Positions 8,557-18,478 are shown, counted from the first letter of the stretch. The stretch: DNA of 64,000 bases from an uncultured Lachnospiraceae bacterium (GCA_947625775.1 CANQPM010000007.1:124001-188000), one strand, 5' to 3'. The notes: generated from the letters alone by a model not told the origin. Made by a program: numbers and translations.

Positions 8557-8674
8557 AATCTACTCCACCTTTCGCCCTTTATTATAACGCCTCAATCGTA
8601 CAAACCTATTAACATAATAACATATTTTCCCAGCCAATGGAATAGAAAATTTTAAATTTCAAGTTAATTTCAAG

Positions 8675-10801
8675 CTAAATTCCACGCTTTTCGTTATATT
8701 TTGTGACAAGCGCGATAACAACGCTCCTCGGACACATAAGCAGCGTATCTTTCCCTGTCCACTTCGTAAGCTTGTGGTAGTCCGTATCCGCCGTGTGCTC
8801 AAACTCAGTGTTCATGACAATATGCCATTCCCTGCCAAGCGGGAGCTTTGGAAGCTGTATGTTCTGGTTTTCCCAAAACGTGTTTATGCCGATGTAAATA
8901 ATGTCGTCCTCTATGTTCCCCTCTGTACGCCCCGCAAACATAATGCCAATCATATGTGTATCGGGAGTGCAGACGCTGTTCCATGCCGTACCGTTATGGA
9001 TTGACACCTCAGGGAAGCCGCAGCCGCTGGGACCTGAGCGCCCGCGCAATATCGGATGCTTTTTGCGCAGCGCAATCATATACTTGCAAAATTCAAACAT
9101 CTCCTTATGCTGCTCTTTCCTGTTCCAGTCAAGCCATGAGATAATGTTGTCCTGACAGTAGGCGTTGTTGTTGCCAAACTGCGTGTTGCAGAACTCGTCG
9201 CCCGCAAGGAACATTGCCGAGCCGCGGCTGCACATCAGCACGGCAAACGCATTCTTGCGCATACGGTTTCTGAGCTTTAGAATCTCCTCATCATCAGTCT
9301 CGCCCTCGGCGCCGCAATTCCAACTGTTGTTGTCGTTTGCGCCGTCAGTGTTGTTCCAACCGTTCTTTTCATTGTGCTTTGTGTTGTAAGCGTACATATC
9401 ATAGAGCGTAAAACCGTCGTGACAGTTGAGAAAATTGACCGTGGCATTCTCACCGCGGTTTTCCTTGCCGTAAAGGTCAAGCGAGCCTGTGATGCGGTTT
9501 ATCGCCGCCTGCGCCATATTGTAATCGCCCTTCAAAAAGCAGCGCATATCGTCGCGGTATCTGCCGTTCCACTCCGACCACCTATTCCATGAGGGAAAAT
9601 TGCCCACCTGATAAAGTCCGCCCGCGTCCCATGCCTCGGCGATAAGCTTCACGCGCCCAAGAATAGGATCAAATGCAAGACTCTGCAGAAGCGGCGGTTT
9701 GCTCATAGGCGAGCCGTCCTCATTCCTTCCCATGATAGAGGCAAGGTCAAAGCGGAAGCCGTCAACCCTGTAATTAAGCACCCAGTAGCGCAGGCACTCC
9801 AAAATAAACTGCTGCACTATCGGATGATTACAGTTCATGACATTGCCGCAGCCGCTGAAATTGTAATATTTCCCATCAGGCGTGAGCATATAGTAGATAT
9901 TGTTGTCTATCCCCTTGAATGAAAAGCAAGGCCCCAGCTCATTACCCTCCGCCGTGTGGTTAAATACCACGTCAAGGATAACCTCTATGCCGCAGCTGTT
10001 TAGCTCGCGCACAAGCTCGCGCAGCTCTGTCCCCTCCTCATTGTATTCATGCTTTGATGCATAGCTCGTGTTTGGCGCAAAAAAGCACACAGGACTGTAA
10101 CCCCAGTAGTTTATCAGTCTTTCGCCGTCAACCACTCTCGTGTCCTCGAGCTCGTCAAACTCAAAAATCGGCATAAGCTCTACCGCGTTGACGCCAAGTT
10201 CCAGAAGATACGGGATTTTTTCCCTGATGCCGTCAAACGTACCCCTGTTTGCCACGCCAGAGGATTTATCCATCGTAAAGCCCCTTACGTGCATTTCGTA
10301 TATAATCATGTCCTTCGGCTCAAGGTTGGGGCGGTCAAAATTGCCCCAGTCGTCGCAGTCCTTTACGACACGCGCCTTGTAAAGATGCTTTTTGCTGCTC
10401 TTTTTCTCGCCCCATGTGCCCTGATCTGACACGGCTCTGGCATAGGGATCAAGAATATATTTGTTTTTATCAAAAATAAGTCCCTTCTTGGGGTTGTATT
10501 CTCCGTCAAACTGGTACGCGTACTCAAACTCGCTGGGATCAAGCCCCAGCACTACCATTGAATAGGTATTCCCTACGCGGAATTTTTCTGGAAACGGAAT
10601 GATGGCGTATGGTTCGTCCTCATACCTGTGAAACAGGCACAAATTACAGGATGTCGCTCCGTTTGAATGTATGGTGAAGCTCACACCGCCGTCAACAATC
10701 ATGGCTCCGTTTCTAAGGTACTTCCCTGGTCTTACCTTAAATCCGTTAATCACATCTGTCGCGGCATAGATGTCCTTATTGATGTAGGGTCTGCCAAACA
10801 T
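8675..10801 (-). CDS. glgX: Glycogen debranching enzyme (isoamylase / GlgX type)
   Basis: 708 aa, GH13 with an N-terminal CBM48-like domain (about 10-110). The barrel motifs are DVVFNHT (about 277-283), the nucleophile Asp352 in GFRFDLAS, acid/base Glu389 in AEAWD, and Asp462 in NCHDGF. It hydrolyses alpha-1,6 branch points, complementing GlgP and MalQ. The ATG at 10801 (MFGRPY) is preferred because AAGGGGG lies about 10 nt upstream; a TTG two codons earlier is too close to that site. It is monocistronic and separated from the kduI locus. GlgX and TreX-type isoamylases are not separable by eye. Confidence 0.93.
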   Translation of the reverse strand: MFGRPYINKDIYAATDVINGFKVRPGKYLRNGAMIVDGGVSFTIHSNGATSCNLCLFHRYEDEPYAIIPFPEKFRVGNTYSMVVLGLDPSEFEYAYQFDGEYNPKKGLIFDKNKYILDPYARAVSDQGTWGEKKSSKKHLYKARVVKDCDDWGNFDRPNLEPKDMIIYEMHVRGFTMDKSSGVANRGTFDGIREKIPYLLELGVNAVELMPIFEFDELEDTRVVDGERLINYWGYSPVCFFAPNTSYASKHEYNEEGTELRELVRELNSCGIEVILDVVFNHTAEGNELGPCFSFKGIDNNIYYMLTPDGKYYNFSGCGNVMNCNHPIVQQFILECLRYWVLNYRVDGFRFDLASIMGRNEDGSPMSKPPLLQSLAFDPILGRVKLIAEAWDAGGLYQVGNFPSWNRWSEWNGRYRDDMRCFLKGDYNMAQAAINRITGSLDLYGKENRGENATVNFLNCHDGFTLYDMYAYNTKHNEKNGWNNTDGANDNNSWNCGAEGETDDEEILKLRNRMRKNAFAVLMCSRGSAMFLAGDEFCNTQFGNNNAYCQDNIISWLDWNRKEQHKEMFEFCKYMIALRKKHPILRGRSGPSGCGFPEVSIHNGTAWNSVCTPDTHMIGIMFAGRTEGNIEDDIIYIGINTFWENQNIQLPKLPLGREWHIVMNTEFEHTADTDYHKLTKWTGKDTLLMCPRSVVIALVTKYNEKRGI

Positions 10802-10971
10802 ATTCAATTTTCCCCCTTATACAAATGCTGGTATATTCCTATATTACTTTAGTTTGTCAAACAATGCAACCTATTGTTTACTTTTTTTACAAAAACTGAC
10901 ACATATGCCCTGATGCATATGCCGCTTGTAAAACAAAAATATGCTTTTCGGGTTTTACATTGCCGTGAATT

Positions 10972-11005
10972 AAAAACAGGGCATCCACTTCCATGAACAC
11001 CCTGT
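10972..11005 (-). terminator. Terminator after kduI
   Basis: ACAGGG / CCCTGT stem with inner partial pairing and, on the minus strand, a trailing TTTTTAA. It starts about 30 bp beyond the kduI stop. Confidence 0.7.
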
Positions 11006-11033
11006 ATGTTTGCTGTCTGAATACAAGCTCGGA

Positions 11034-11894
11034 TTACATCAAATCCTGCATTGCCACGCCGTCCATATCGTCAAAGTCCTGATTTTCGCCTACCATGCCC
11101 CATATGAAGGTGTATGCGCGGCTGCCGCTGCCTGAGTGGATTGACCAGCTCGGAGAGATTACCGCCTGCTCATTTCTCATGACAATATGCCTTGTCTCCT
11201 GCGGCTCGCCCATATAGTGCATTACAAACGCGTCCTCTGGCATATCAAAATACAGATATACCTCCATGCGCCTGTCGTGGGTGTGGCACGGCATTGTGTT
11301 CCATACGCTGCCCGGCTTTAACGCTGTCATGCCCATGACAAGCTGGCAGCTTTCTACCTGTCCCGGCAATATGTATTTGTTGATTACCCTGTGGTTTGCG
11401 TCCTCAAGGCATCCAAGCTCTACCTTGTTCTCGTCCTTGATGATTACCACATCATCGCTTGGCTCGCCTTCGGGCTTGATAAGCTTTGTGGGGTACGCTT
11501 TATGCGCGGGTGCGCTGTTTAAGTAAAATTTAGCGGGATTTTGGGGATCGGCAGACTCGAATGTGATGTCCTTTGAGCCCATGCCGATGTACATGCCCTC
11601 CTTATGACCTACCTCATACTTTTTGCCGTCGATTGTGATTGTGCCTGCAGGTCCTATGTTTATGACGCCAAGCTCGCGCCTCTGGCAGAAGTATTCTGCT
11701 CTTAGCTCATCTCCCGCCGTGAGCTTAATCGGCTCGACAGGCACTGCAGAGCCTGTGATAATGCGGTCAATGTGGCTATATACAAGCTTGATTTCCCCTT
11801 TTTTAAACAAATCATCGATCAGAAATTCCTCTCTTAATCTCTGAGTAGTATAATTTTTAACATCTTTTGGTGACGCCGCTGTGCGTAACTCCAT
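11034..11894 (-). CDS. kduI: 5-dehydro-4-deoxy-D-glucuronate isomerase
   Basis: KduI, 286 aa, which converts the keto-uronate from unsaturated pectin or glycosaminoglycan disaccharides into 3-deoxy-D-glycero-2,5-hexodiulosonate. Diagnostic segments are AEYFCQRRELG, GKEGMYIGMGSKD-like (HKEGMYIGMG here) and the zinc-site motif MPCHTHDRRMEVYLYF with a later His in WSIHSG. The ATG at 11894 is chosen because AGGAAGG is correctly spaced for it, while the TTG three codons earlier abuts that site. It is transcribed divergently from lacI-uxaC and has an operator overlapping its -10 box. KduD is not in the window. Confidence 0.93.
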   Translation of the reverse strand: MELRTAASPKDVKNYTTQRLREEFLIDDLFKKGEIKLVYSHIDRIITGSAVPVEPIKLTAGDELRAEYFCQRRELGVINIGPAGTITIDGKKYEVGHKEGMYIGMGSKDITFESADPQNPAKFYLNSAPAHKAYPTKLIKPEGEPSDDVVIIKDENKVELGCLEDANHRVINKYILPGQVESCQLVMGMTALKPGSVWNTMPCHTHDRRMEVYLYFDMPEDAFVMHYMGEPQETRHIVMRNEQAVISPSWSIHSGSGSRAYTFIWGMVGENQDFDDMDGVAMQDLM

Positions 11895-11945
11895 AAATAT
11901 CAACCTTCCTTTTGCTTTATATTAAAACTTTATTAAATTAAATTT

Positions 11946-11959
11946 TGTAAGCACTTACA
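11946..11959. promoter_or_regulatory. cre/LacI-type operator at the kduI promoter
   Basis: TGTAAGCACTTACA, palindromic but for the two central bases. It abuts the kduI -10 hexamer on the downstream side and so would block initiation. It matches the CcpA cre consensus with one mismatch and could equally be the site of the adjacent LacI-family protein. Confidence 0.75.
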
Positions 11960-11987
11960 TTTTATCCTATTGCGGCGGCTTAGTCAA
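11959..11987 (-). promoter_or_regulatory. kduI promoter
   Basis: On the minus strand TTGACT (11982-11987), a 17-bp spacer and TAAAAT (11959-11964). A strong sigma-A match. Confidence 0.75.
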
Positions 11988-12051
11988 TAGAAATTACTCC
12001 AAATCGGCATAAATATTCTATAAACTGTGACAAATATTATGATTTTTATGC

Positions 12052-12080
12052 TTGATTTTAGCGCGTATTCATAGTACAAT
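12052..12080 (+). promoter_or_regulatory. Promoter of lacI-uxaC
   Basis: TTGATT (12052-12057), a 17-bp spacer and TACAAT (12075-12080). A second operator-like site begins 12 bp further on. Confidence 0.65.
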
Positions 12081-12092
12081 TTACTTGATTTA

Positions 12093-12106
12093 TGGTAGTG
12101 CTTACA
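12093..12106. promoter_or_regulatory. Second operator in the kduI/lacI intergenic region
   Basis: TGGTAGTGCTTACA: one half is identical to the kduI operator (GTGCTTACA) and the other degenerate. It lies between the lacI promoter -10 and its start codon. Confidence 0.55.
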
Positions 12107-12153
12107 TAGCTTTTTACATTACTATATTTTCAGAGCAGGGAGCGGGCTTTTCT

Positions 12154-13158
12154 ATGACTATTTATGATGTTTCCGAAAAAGCGGGTGTTTCCATAGCGAC
12201 TGTGTCGAGGGTTTTGAACGGCTCGGACAACGTAAGCCCCCAGACGCGCCAGAAAGTGCTTGACGTGATCGAGGCGTACGATTACACTCCGAATGTCTTT
12301 GCGTGCGGGCTTGGCTTAAACTCAATGAATACCATAGGTATTTTGTGCGCCGACGCGTCGGATCTGTATTCGGCAAACGCTATCTACAATATCGAGCAGG
12401 AGCTGCATAAGAATAATTACACCTGCATTTTGTGCTGCACGGGATATAAGCTCGCCGACAGGCAAAAATACCTTAATCTCCTTGTAAACCAGAAGGTTGA
12501 CAGCGTTATCCTTGTCGGCTCCACCTTCATCTATGACAACGAGGCGGAAAATGAATATATCCGCGAGGCGGCTAAGGAAATCCCTGTCCTGATGCTAAAC
12601 GCGGACTACGACTGCGAAAATGTTTACTGCGGTCTGTGCGATGATTTTAAGTCCACCCTGCAGGCGACTAATTTTATTCTTGACAAAGGCATCAGCGATA
12701 TCCTCTATCTCTACAATTCAAAATCGTACTCCGCCATGCGCAAGCTTTCGGGCTATCAGAGCGCTCTGGTGCAGAGAGGGCTGCCGCTGCGCATGGAATA
12801 TATGCAGTATTTCCCTGGAAATCACGCCGACCTTACTTCTGTCGCTGATTTTCTCTCGGAGCTTGACGGGACTTTGCGGTACGGCGCCGTGATTGCGGGT
12901 GATGACAACCTCGCAATCGGGGCGATGAAGTTTGCCCAGAAAAAGGGGCTTTCAATACCGCGCGACCTTTCGATTATCGGCTGCAACAACTCCATTCTGT
13001 CGAGGTGCTGCGAGCCTGAGCTTACTACCATTGACAACTGTCTAGAGACGCTCTGCCACCATATCGTGAAAACGCTTATCGGGATTTTGAACAACAGCGA
13101 GATGCCGCAGAAGGTTATTTTTTCAGGCGAATTGATAAAAAGAGGTACAACTCTTTAA
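12154..13158 (+). CDS. LacI-family regulator of hexuronate genes
   Basis: 334 aa from the ATG at 12154 (MTIYDVSEKAGVSIATVSRVLNG), the canonical start of the family; a start further upstream at 12052 would lie within the promoter. Residues 1-50 form the helix-turn-helix and hinge, and about 60-330 the effector-binding domain (GILCADASD, GDDNLAIGAMKFA, IIGCNN). It sits 31 bp before uxaC on the same strand and is divergent to kduI. The TGTAAG-N2-CTTACA sites between them make it the likely hexuronate repressor. The ligand is unknown. Confidence 0.88.
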   Translation: MTIYDVSEKAGVSIATVSRVLNGSDNVSPQTRQKVLDVIEAYDYTPNVFACGLGLNSMNTIGILCADASDLYSANAIYNIEQELHKNNYTCILCCTGYKLADRQKYLNLLVNQKVDSVILVGSTFIYDNEAENEYIREAAKEIPVLMLNADYDCENVYCGLCDDFKSTLQATNFILDKGISDILYLYNSKSYSAMRKLSGYQSALVQRGLPLRMEYMQYFPGNHADLTSVADFLSELDGTLRYGAVIAGDDNLAIGAMKFAQKKGLSIPRDLSIIGCNNSILSRCCEPELTTIDNCLETLCHHIVKTLIGILNNSEMPQKVIFSGELIKRGTTL

Positions 13159-13189
13159 ATAAAATAATATTTTTAGGAGGAATTTAATT

Positions 13190-14605
13190 ATGAAACCATT
13201 TATGGATAAGGACTTCCTGCTCCAGACAAAGACGGCAAGCGACCTTTATCACAAATTTGCGGAGACTGCCCCTGTGCTTGACTACCACTGCCACATAAAC
13301 CCTGCGGAAATCGCAAATGACCGCAAGTTTGACACAATCACTCAGGTATGGCTTGGCGGCGACCACTACAAATGGCGTTTCATGCGCTCGTGCGGCGTTG
13401 ACGAAAAGTATATCACGGGCGACGCGTCTGACAAGGAGAAGTTTTTCAAATGGGCTGAGTGCGTCGGAAAGGCTATCGGCAACCCGCTCTATCACTGGAC
13501 GCACCTCGAGCTGCAGCGATATTTCGGCTACAACGGCATATTGAATAAAAATACGGCTGAGGAGGTATGGAATCTCTGCAATGCTAAACTTAAAGAAAGC
13601 TCAATGAGCGTGCGCGGGCTGATCAAAAGCTCAAACGTGACGCTGATATGCACGACCGACGATCCTGTCGATTCGCTTGAATACCACAAGCAGATTGCCG
13701 AGGACAAGAGCTTTGACGTGCAGGTGCTGCCCGCATGGCGTCCTGACAAGGCTATGAATATTGAAAAGCCTGAATATTTTGACTATCTTGCTAAGCTCAG
13801 CGAAGTGAGCGGCGTAGCGATCAACACATTTGCCGACTTAAAGCAGGCGCTCTTAAAGAGGCTTGATTTCTTTGCGTCAATGGGCTGCTCTGTTTCAGAC
13901 CATGCGCTTGAATATGTAATGTACCAGCCTGCTTCCGACGAGGAGATTGAGAAGATTTTCGCCAAGAGAAAGAGCGGAGCTGCCGTGACAAGGCAGGAGG
14001 AGCTGCAGTTCAAGACAGCGTTTATGCTGTTTGTGGGTAGACAGTACCACAGACTCAACTGGGTAATGCAGCTGCATTATGGCTGCAAGAGGGACAACAA
14101 TACCCTGCGCTACGACCAGCTCGGTCCTGATACGGGTTATGACTGCATTAACAACTACGCGCCTTCCGCAGAGCTTGCTGATTTCCTCAATGCGCTGATT
14201 AAGACTGACGAGCTGCCAAAGACTATCATATACAGCCTTAATCCCAATGATAATCAGGCGATTGGCACGATACTCGGCTGCTTCCAGGATTCTACGGCAT
14301 GCGCTAAGATACAGCAGGGCAGCGCGTGGTGGTTCAACGACCACAAGACGGGTATGCAGGATCAGATGATTTCACTTGCCAACCTTGGCAACCTGTCGGG
14401 CTTTGTGGGAATGCTCACTGATTCAAGAAGCTTTTTGTCTTATACAAGGCATGAGTATTTCAGAAGGATTATGTGCAACCTGATCGGCGGCTGGGTTGAA
14501 AATGGAGAGTTCCCTGATGATATGGAAACGCTTGAGGAGATTGTAAAGGGAATTTCTTATAATAACGCTGTGAAGTATTTTGGGTTTGATTTGAAGACGG
14601 TTTAG
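13190..14605 (+). CDS. uxaC: Glucuronate/galacturonate isomerase
   Basis: UxaC, 471 aa, which isomerises D-glucuronate to fructuronate and D-galacturonate to tagaturonate. The amidohydrolase-fold metal motif DYHCHINP is at about residues 30-37, with RFMRSCGVDE and LHYGCKRDNN further on; the C-terminal DSRSFLSYTRHEYFRRI is a strong family marker. The length is normal (about 465-470). GGAGGAATT lies before the ATG. It follows the LacI-type gene as a probable two-gene operon. The next Ashwell-pathway enzymes (UxaA/B, UxuA/B) are not in this window. Confidence 0.96.
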   Translation: MKPFMDKDFLLQTKTASDLYHKFAETAPVLDYHCHINPAEIANDRKFDTITQVWLGGDHYKWRFMRSCGVDEKYITGDASDKEKFFKWAECVGKAIGNPLYHWTHLELQRYFGYNGILNKNTAEEVWNLCNAKLKESSMSVRGLIKSSNVTLICTTDDPVDSLEYHKQIAEDKSFDVQVLPAWRPDKAMNIEKPEYFDYLAKLSEVSGVAINTFADLKQALLKRLDFFASMGCSVSDHALEYVMYQPASDEEIEKIFAKRKSGAAVTRQEELQFKTAFMLFVGRQYHRLNWVMQLHYGCKRDNNTLRYDQLGPDTGYDCINNYAPSAELADFLNALIKTDELPKTIIYSLNPNDNQAIGTILGCFQDSTACAKIQQGSAWWFNDHKTGMQDQMISLANLGNLSGFVGMLTDSRSFLSYTRHEYFRRIMCNLIGGWVENGEFPDDMETLEEIVKGISYNNAVKYFGFDLKTV

Positions 14606-14695
14606 GTTTTAGCTTTTGTTTTTGTTTTCCGTTTTTGTTTGATTTTGAGGCTTGACAGCGGTTATTGATTTTTAAATGCAATGTAATAAAATTAT

Positions 14696-14741
14696 AAAGG
14701 GCTCTGGGGCTGTGTATGGACACTTGCCTCGGAGCCTTTTT
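14696..14741 (+). terminator. Terminator after uxaC
   Basis: AAGGGCTCTGGGGC pairs imperfectly with GCCTCGGAGCCTT, followed by TTTTT. It lies about 90 bp after the stop codon. Confidence 0.75.
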
Positions 14742-14812
14742 ATGACTGCTTTTTTGCGGCGTTTTTGTTGTTTTTATTTTAATTTTAGCGGCATTTTGTT
14801 ATTGCCGCGGTA

Positions 14813-15925
14813 TTATTTCAGCATGGCGCTGTTGTTAATGAGGATTGTGTTGTACATGAAAAGTATGTCGGCGTTTTCAAAGTCTGCGTAATCGCCTATC
14901 AGGGCTGAGCTTATATAGCGCAGATCTATGAGGGTTATTTCGCTGTATGCGTCTAAAAGCAGTGGGGCTAAGCTACTGGAATATGAGTCGCGGAATATTA
15001 TCAGGCGTCTGTCTGTGGCAGCTTTGGGGCTTTTTATTATTTGAAGCGCCTGCGCGCCGCCAAGGAAGATGTCGTATTTGTCTACGCTTTTTGCGTCTGT
15101 CAGTTTGCTTAGGTCGTAAACTTGGGTTGTAGTGTCGGTTTCCAGATTCCATACCGTGGCTGCGGATATTGCGTCGTCTGTTAAAAATGTGATTGTGTCA
15201 GGGTTCATCGGGAGGGCTGCCTGTCCATAGTAAACGCCGTAAAAGTCAGGGATTGTGTGCGTTTCGTAGGCGGATTTATCTGCGGGAAGGTATTCTGCCG
15301 CGCCCAGCGCCTCCGCGATTTTTTTCGCTGTGGGCAGGACTGCCTCCTGCCGCCAGTGGGTGTCGGTCTGGTAATAGCCGTCAAGTGTCAGGGTGTCGAA
15401 AATGTCTATATATTGATAATCAGCCTCGGATAGGTTTTCGCGCAAAAGAGCTGACATTTTGGCGTAATCTATTGATGGGTAGTTATCCTTTGCTGCCGTG
15501 AAATAGTTTTTGTCGGGGATTATGCTGTAGTATGCTTTTGTGTCTGAGAAATATTGGGCTTTTAGGGCGGTTAGTTTTTGGGCTGTGTTTAGGACTGAGT
15601 TTTCGTTTAGGGGGTATTCAAGTTTTATGGCGCTATTTTGGGTGACGTATATGCTGTTGTTTTCGTTTTGGCGTAAAATGTTGTATGCGTAAAGAGCCTT
15701 TAAGCGCCGGAGGGTTTCACGGCGCGGGAAGTGGTCTAAGAGGTAGGTTTCTGTGTCGTCCATGAAGGTTTTGGTTTGGAGGGTTTTGGCTGTCAGGGAA
15801 GGGAACGCGGCGAGGCGGCGGCGTTCGGAGGCGGAGATTTTTAATTTTGGAGTTAAAATTAGAAGGGTGGGGGTTAGGAAAATTATGGTTAAAAAGGTTA
15901 TGGTGGGGAAGGAGATTTTTTTCAT
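14813..15925 (-). CDS. DHHW/AlgX-like SGNH-fold protein, membrane-anchored
   Basis: 370 aa. One N-terminal hydrophobic anchor (about 5-25) is followed by a secreted domain. DTHW near residue 197 and RDSYSSSLAPLL near 303 are the paired catalytic-type motifs of the DHHW/AlgX-AlgJ family, which work with MBOAT acyltransferases to O-acetylate cell-surface polysaccharides. AAAGGAG lies before the ATG. The MBOAT/DUF4358 pair is 4.3 kb away at 20254-22247, so the set is split rather than contiguous. The partnership is inferred. Confidence 0.8.
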   Translation of the reverse strand: MKKISFPTITFLTIIFLTPTLLILTPKLKISASERRRLAAFPSLTAKTLQTKTFMDDTETYLLDHFPRRETLRRLKALYAYNILRQNENNSIYVTQNSAIKLEYPLNENSVLNTAQKLTALKAQYFSDTKAYYSIIPDKNYFTAAKDNYPSIDYAKMSALLRENLSEADYQYIDIFDTLTLDGYYQTDTHWRQEAVLPTAKKIAEALGAAEYLPADKSAYETHTIPDFYGVYYGQAALPMNPDTITFLTDDAISAATVWNLETDTTTQVYDLSKLTDAKSVDKYDIFLGGAQALQIIKSPKAATDRRLIIFRDSYSSSLAPLLLDAYSEITLIDLRYISSALIGDYADFENADILFMYNTILINNSAMLK

Positions 15926-16147
15926 TTGGGGAAGCTCCTTTCGTAGGTGGAGTTTTTAGTTATAGTTTTTGCCTTTTTTTGTTGATTATGCGGACGGCAG
16001 GATGGGTGCTATAATACTATTGGATGCTTTAGACGGCAACGGGGACTTTTTTGCGGTTTCACGAGGGATGTGAGGATTTTATGCCTATTAGGTGACTCTG
16101 GATGTCAGTAATAACTTTTTCGGGTTCTGGGTATATGAGATATAAAT

Positions 16148-17524
16148 TTAGTGGTTTCGTGGTTTCCAGCGGCCGCTTAGGTAGTGTATGGTGAACATTA
16201 CGAAAAGCAGCATATTGTGGGCAATCATGCATGCCCAAGCGGAGATTAAGCCGTAGCCAAGGATTTGGGTGCAGATGAAGGTGCCTGTAATTCTGGCGCA
16301 CCACATTCCGAGGACGTTGTATATGAATGGCGGGACTGTGTTGCCTACTCCTTGCATAATTCCCTCGATTACTATAGGTACTCCGTAAAATGGTTCCGAT
16401 ATGGCGACCATTCTGAGTACGGATGTGCCGAGGGTGATTACCTGGGTATCCTTTGAAAACAGGTGCATTAGCTGCGGTGCAAAGGCGAAGAGCATGCCGC
16501 CTGATATTACCATAAGACCTACTTCCAGCGGAAGTATGCTGCGGGCAAGACCGTTTAGCCTGTCCTCGTTTTTGGCGCCCCATGCATTTCCCGCCAGTGT
16601 TGCCGCGGCGGTCTGCATGCCCCAGCCTGGTATATAAAATGCGGATTCGACTGTGTTGGCTATGGTATGCGCCGCTGTCGCCGTCTCACCGAGTGAGTTA
16701 ATCATTGAGGCGAAAAATACATAGCCCAGAGACGTGGCAAAGCGCTGAAGCATATTTGGGAACGCTACACGCATGCAGGGCGCGAGTACATGCGGATTGG
16801 GTGTAAAGCTCTGACCGTGCGGCGATATTTCTTTATGCCGCCATAGCATATATGTAATGGCTATTCCGCCGAAGGTGTATGCGACGGCGCTTGCTATTGC
16901 GGCGCCTTCTATGCCTTTTCCCGCGCCGAAAATATTTATGCTCATACCGCCTATTGTGAGTGTGCGCGTCGGATATATCAGGAAGAAATTCAGCACTATG
17001 TTTATCAGATTTACGATAATTCCAACCTTCATAGGCGTTTTCGTGTCGCCTGCCGCCCGAAGGAGCGTGCCGAAAATAATGCTTGCTGTCCTAAACAGCA
17101 TTGGAAGATACAGTATCAGGAAATACCGTGACGCCATTGCGCGTATGTTTGTGTCAACGCGCATCCAGACGGGTATTTTTCCGCTCAGCCCTGTAGTCAC
17201 AAGAGTAAAGAAAAGCCCTGCGATAACCACGACAAGCACTGCCTGTCCTGACGCTTTCCTTGCCCTGTCTATATCACGCGCGCCGATCGCCTGTGCGATA
17301 TAGGCAAGGAAGCCCACGCCAATTGCCGACAGCGTGCTGCCAATCAGCCAGTTGACTGTGCTTGTCGCGCCTACTGCCGCCATCGCCTGAGTGCCAAGCG
17401 AGCCGACCATAGCCGTGTCAATATACTGCACTGCGGTCTGCATAAGCTGCTCGAGCATTGTCGGTCCCGCAAGCATTAAAATTTCCTTATACATAGCCAG
17501 TCGGCTTTTCTTTAAATCAGGCAT
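16148..17524 (-). CDS. MATE-family efflux transporter
   Basis: About 458 aa with 12 predicted hydrophobic segments in two homologous halves (GPTMLEQLMQTAVQYIDTAMVG near the start; FPNMLQRFATSLGYVFFASMIN at the start of the second half). Such proteins export cationic drugs or metabolites using H+ or Na+ gradients. The start is uncertain: ATG at 17524 gives the family-typical N-terminus, a GTG at 17530 is better placed relative to GGACGGAG, and the longest frame begins at 17569. A long frame in the opposite register (16059-16583) is a shadow. The substrate is unknown. Confidence 0.92.
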   Translation of the reverse strand: MPDLKKSRLAMYKEILMLAGPTMLEQLMQTAVQYIDTAMVGSLGTQAMAAVGATSTVNWLIGSTLSAIGVGFLAYIAQAIGARDIDRARKASGQAVLVVVIAGLFFTLVTTGLSGKIPVWMRVDTNIRAMASRYFLILYLPMLFRTASIIFGTLLRAAGDTKTPMKVGIIVNLINIVLNFFLIYPTRTLTIGGMSINIFGAGKGIEGAAIASAVAYTFGGIAITYMLWRHKEISPHGQSFTPNPHVLAPCMRVAFPNMLQRFATSLGYVFFASMINSLGETATAAHTIANTVESAFYIPGWGMQTAAATLAGNAWGAKNEDRLNGLARSILPLEVGLMVISGGMLFAFAPQLMHLFSKDTQVITLGTSVLRMVAISEPFYGVPIVIEGIMQGVGNTVPPFIYNVLGMWCARITGTFICTQILGYGLISAWACMIAHNMLLFVMFTIHYLSGRWKPRNH

Positions 17525-17587
17525 TGGCACTTTTGATATCCACTCCGTCCTTATTTTTATACGCTGCAAAACGCGGTATTCCCGTTT

Positions 17588-18409
17588 CTAATGCGCAGTC
17601 TTATTTATCAATTTCTCAATTAGCGCATTAACCCGTTTCGGTGCGTCCGTATTGGAATTATGTCCTGCGTTTTTAATCCATGCAATCGGTATGCCTGTCT
17701 TTCTGTGCCATGCCTTATTGTATCTGATGCAGGAACCGGCATGGTCTTTCTCGCCGCAAATCAGCAGCGCTGGACATTTAATTTCATAAGGAAACTTCTT
17801 CTCTATCGTTTCCGCAAGAATCTTAAATCCATGCCCTGCAAGTTTTGCATACCTCTCCTTGTCGCCGTCATAAACCATCATCATGCTCCGCATCAGCGCC
17901 CGCCCATATTCGGAAACGGCAACGCCGTTTGTCCCCTGCTCCAAAAGCCATTTCCATGGATAATAGCGGTAAACCAGTCCCATGCGCTTTAACAGCCAAA
18001 GTTCTGCGGCAGTAATATAATCTCTCTGCAGAGGGGCAGAGTCAATTGAAATAAATCCCCGCAGCTTTTCAGGAAAAAGCTGTGCATACATCTGCCCCAC
18101 ATAACCGCCCATAGACTGCCCCACAATGACAACATTCTGCATATTTTCCCGTATCAGAATTTCATTCAGCCACCTCGCCTTATCCTCAAGGGAAAAAGTC
18201 AAATCAAAAGGCCACGACGCGGCATGTCCCGGCGCGTCCCAGACAAAAACAGGACACTTCTTTTTAAAATATGCAATCTGCCGATTGAATAATCTGTGGT
18301 CGGCAGTCAGCCCCGGTAGAAACACAAGGGAAGCACCCATAGCGTCTGCTTCTTTTTCTACCCAATAATGAATCGTACCACAAGGCGTTTTATATGTTTT
18401 TTCTGTCAT
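17588..18409 (-). CDS. Alpha/beta hydrolase
   Basis: 273 aa from ATG 18409, with GGAGGAAAG about 11 nt upstream; the in-frame extension to 18475 has no ribosome site. The fold is marked by VFLPGLTADHRLF (oxyanion region), WDAPGHAASWP, the nucleophile elbow GQSMGGYVG, Asp in CGEKDHAG and His in NAGHNSN, giving a complete Ser-Asp-His triad. Substrate unknown; it may be an esterase or a MEST/proline-iminopeptidase-like hydrolase. Only 3 bp separate its longest frame from tag upstream, so the two may be cotranscribed. Confidence 0.88.
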   Translation of the reverse strand: MTEKTYKTPCGTIHYWVEKEADAMGASLVFLPGLTADHRLFNRQIAYFKKKCPVFVWDAPGHAASWPFDLTFSLEDKARWLNEILIRENMQNVVIVGQSMGGYVGQMYAQLFPEKLRGFISIDSAPLQRDYITAAELWLLKRMGLVYRYYPWKWLLEQGTNGVAVSEYGRALMRSMMMVYDGDKERYAKLAGHGFKILAETIEKKFPYEIKCPALLICGEKDHAGSCIRYNKAWHRKTGIPIAWIKNAGHNSNTDAPKRVNALIEKLINKTAH

Positions 18410-18478
18410 TTTCCGACTTTCCTCCAATAAACAAGCATAAAGCATTGACAACGCAAAAAATAAGGTATCATGCACTAA

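Noticed and set aside
16059-16583. 174-codon frame opposite register within the MATE gene
   Set aside because: Shadow of the MATE coding sequence; Arg/His/Pro-rich composition and no start signal.
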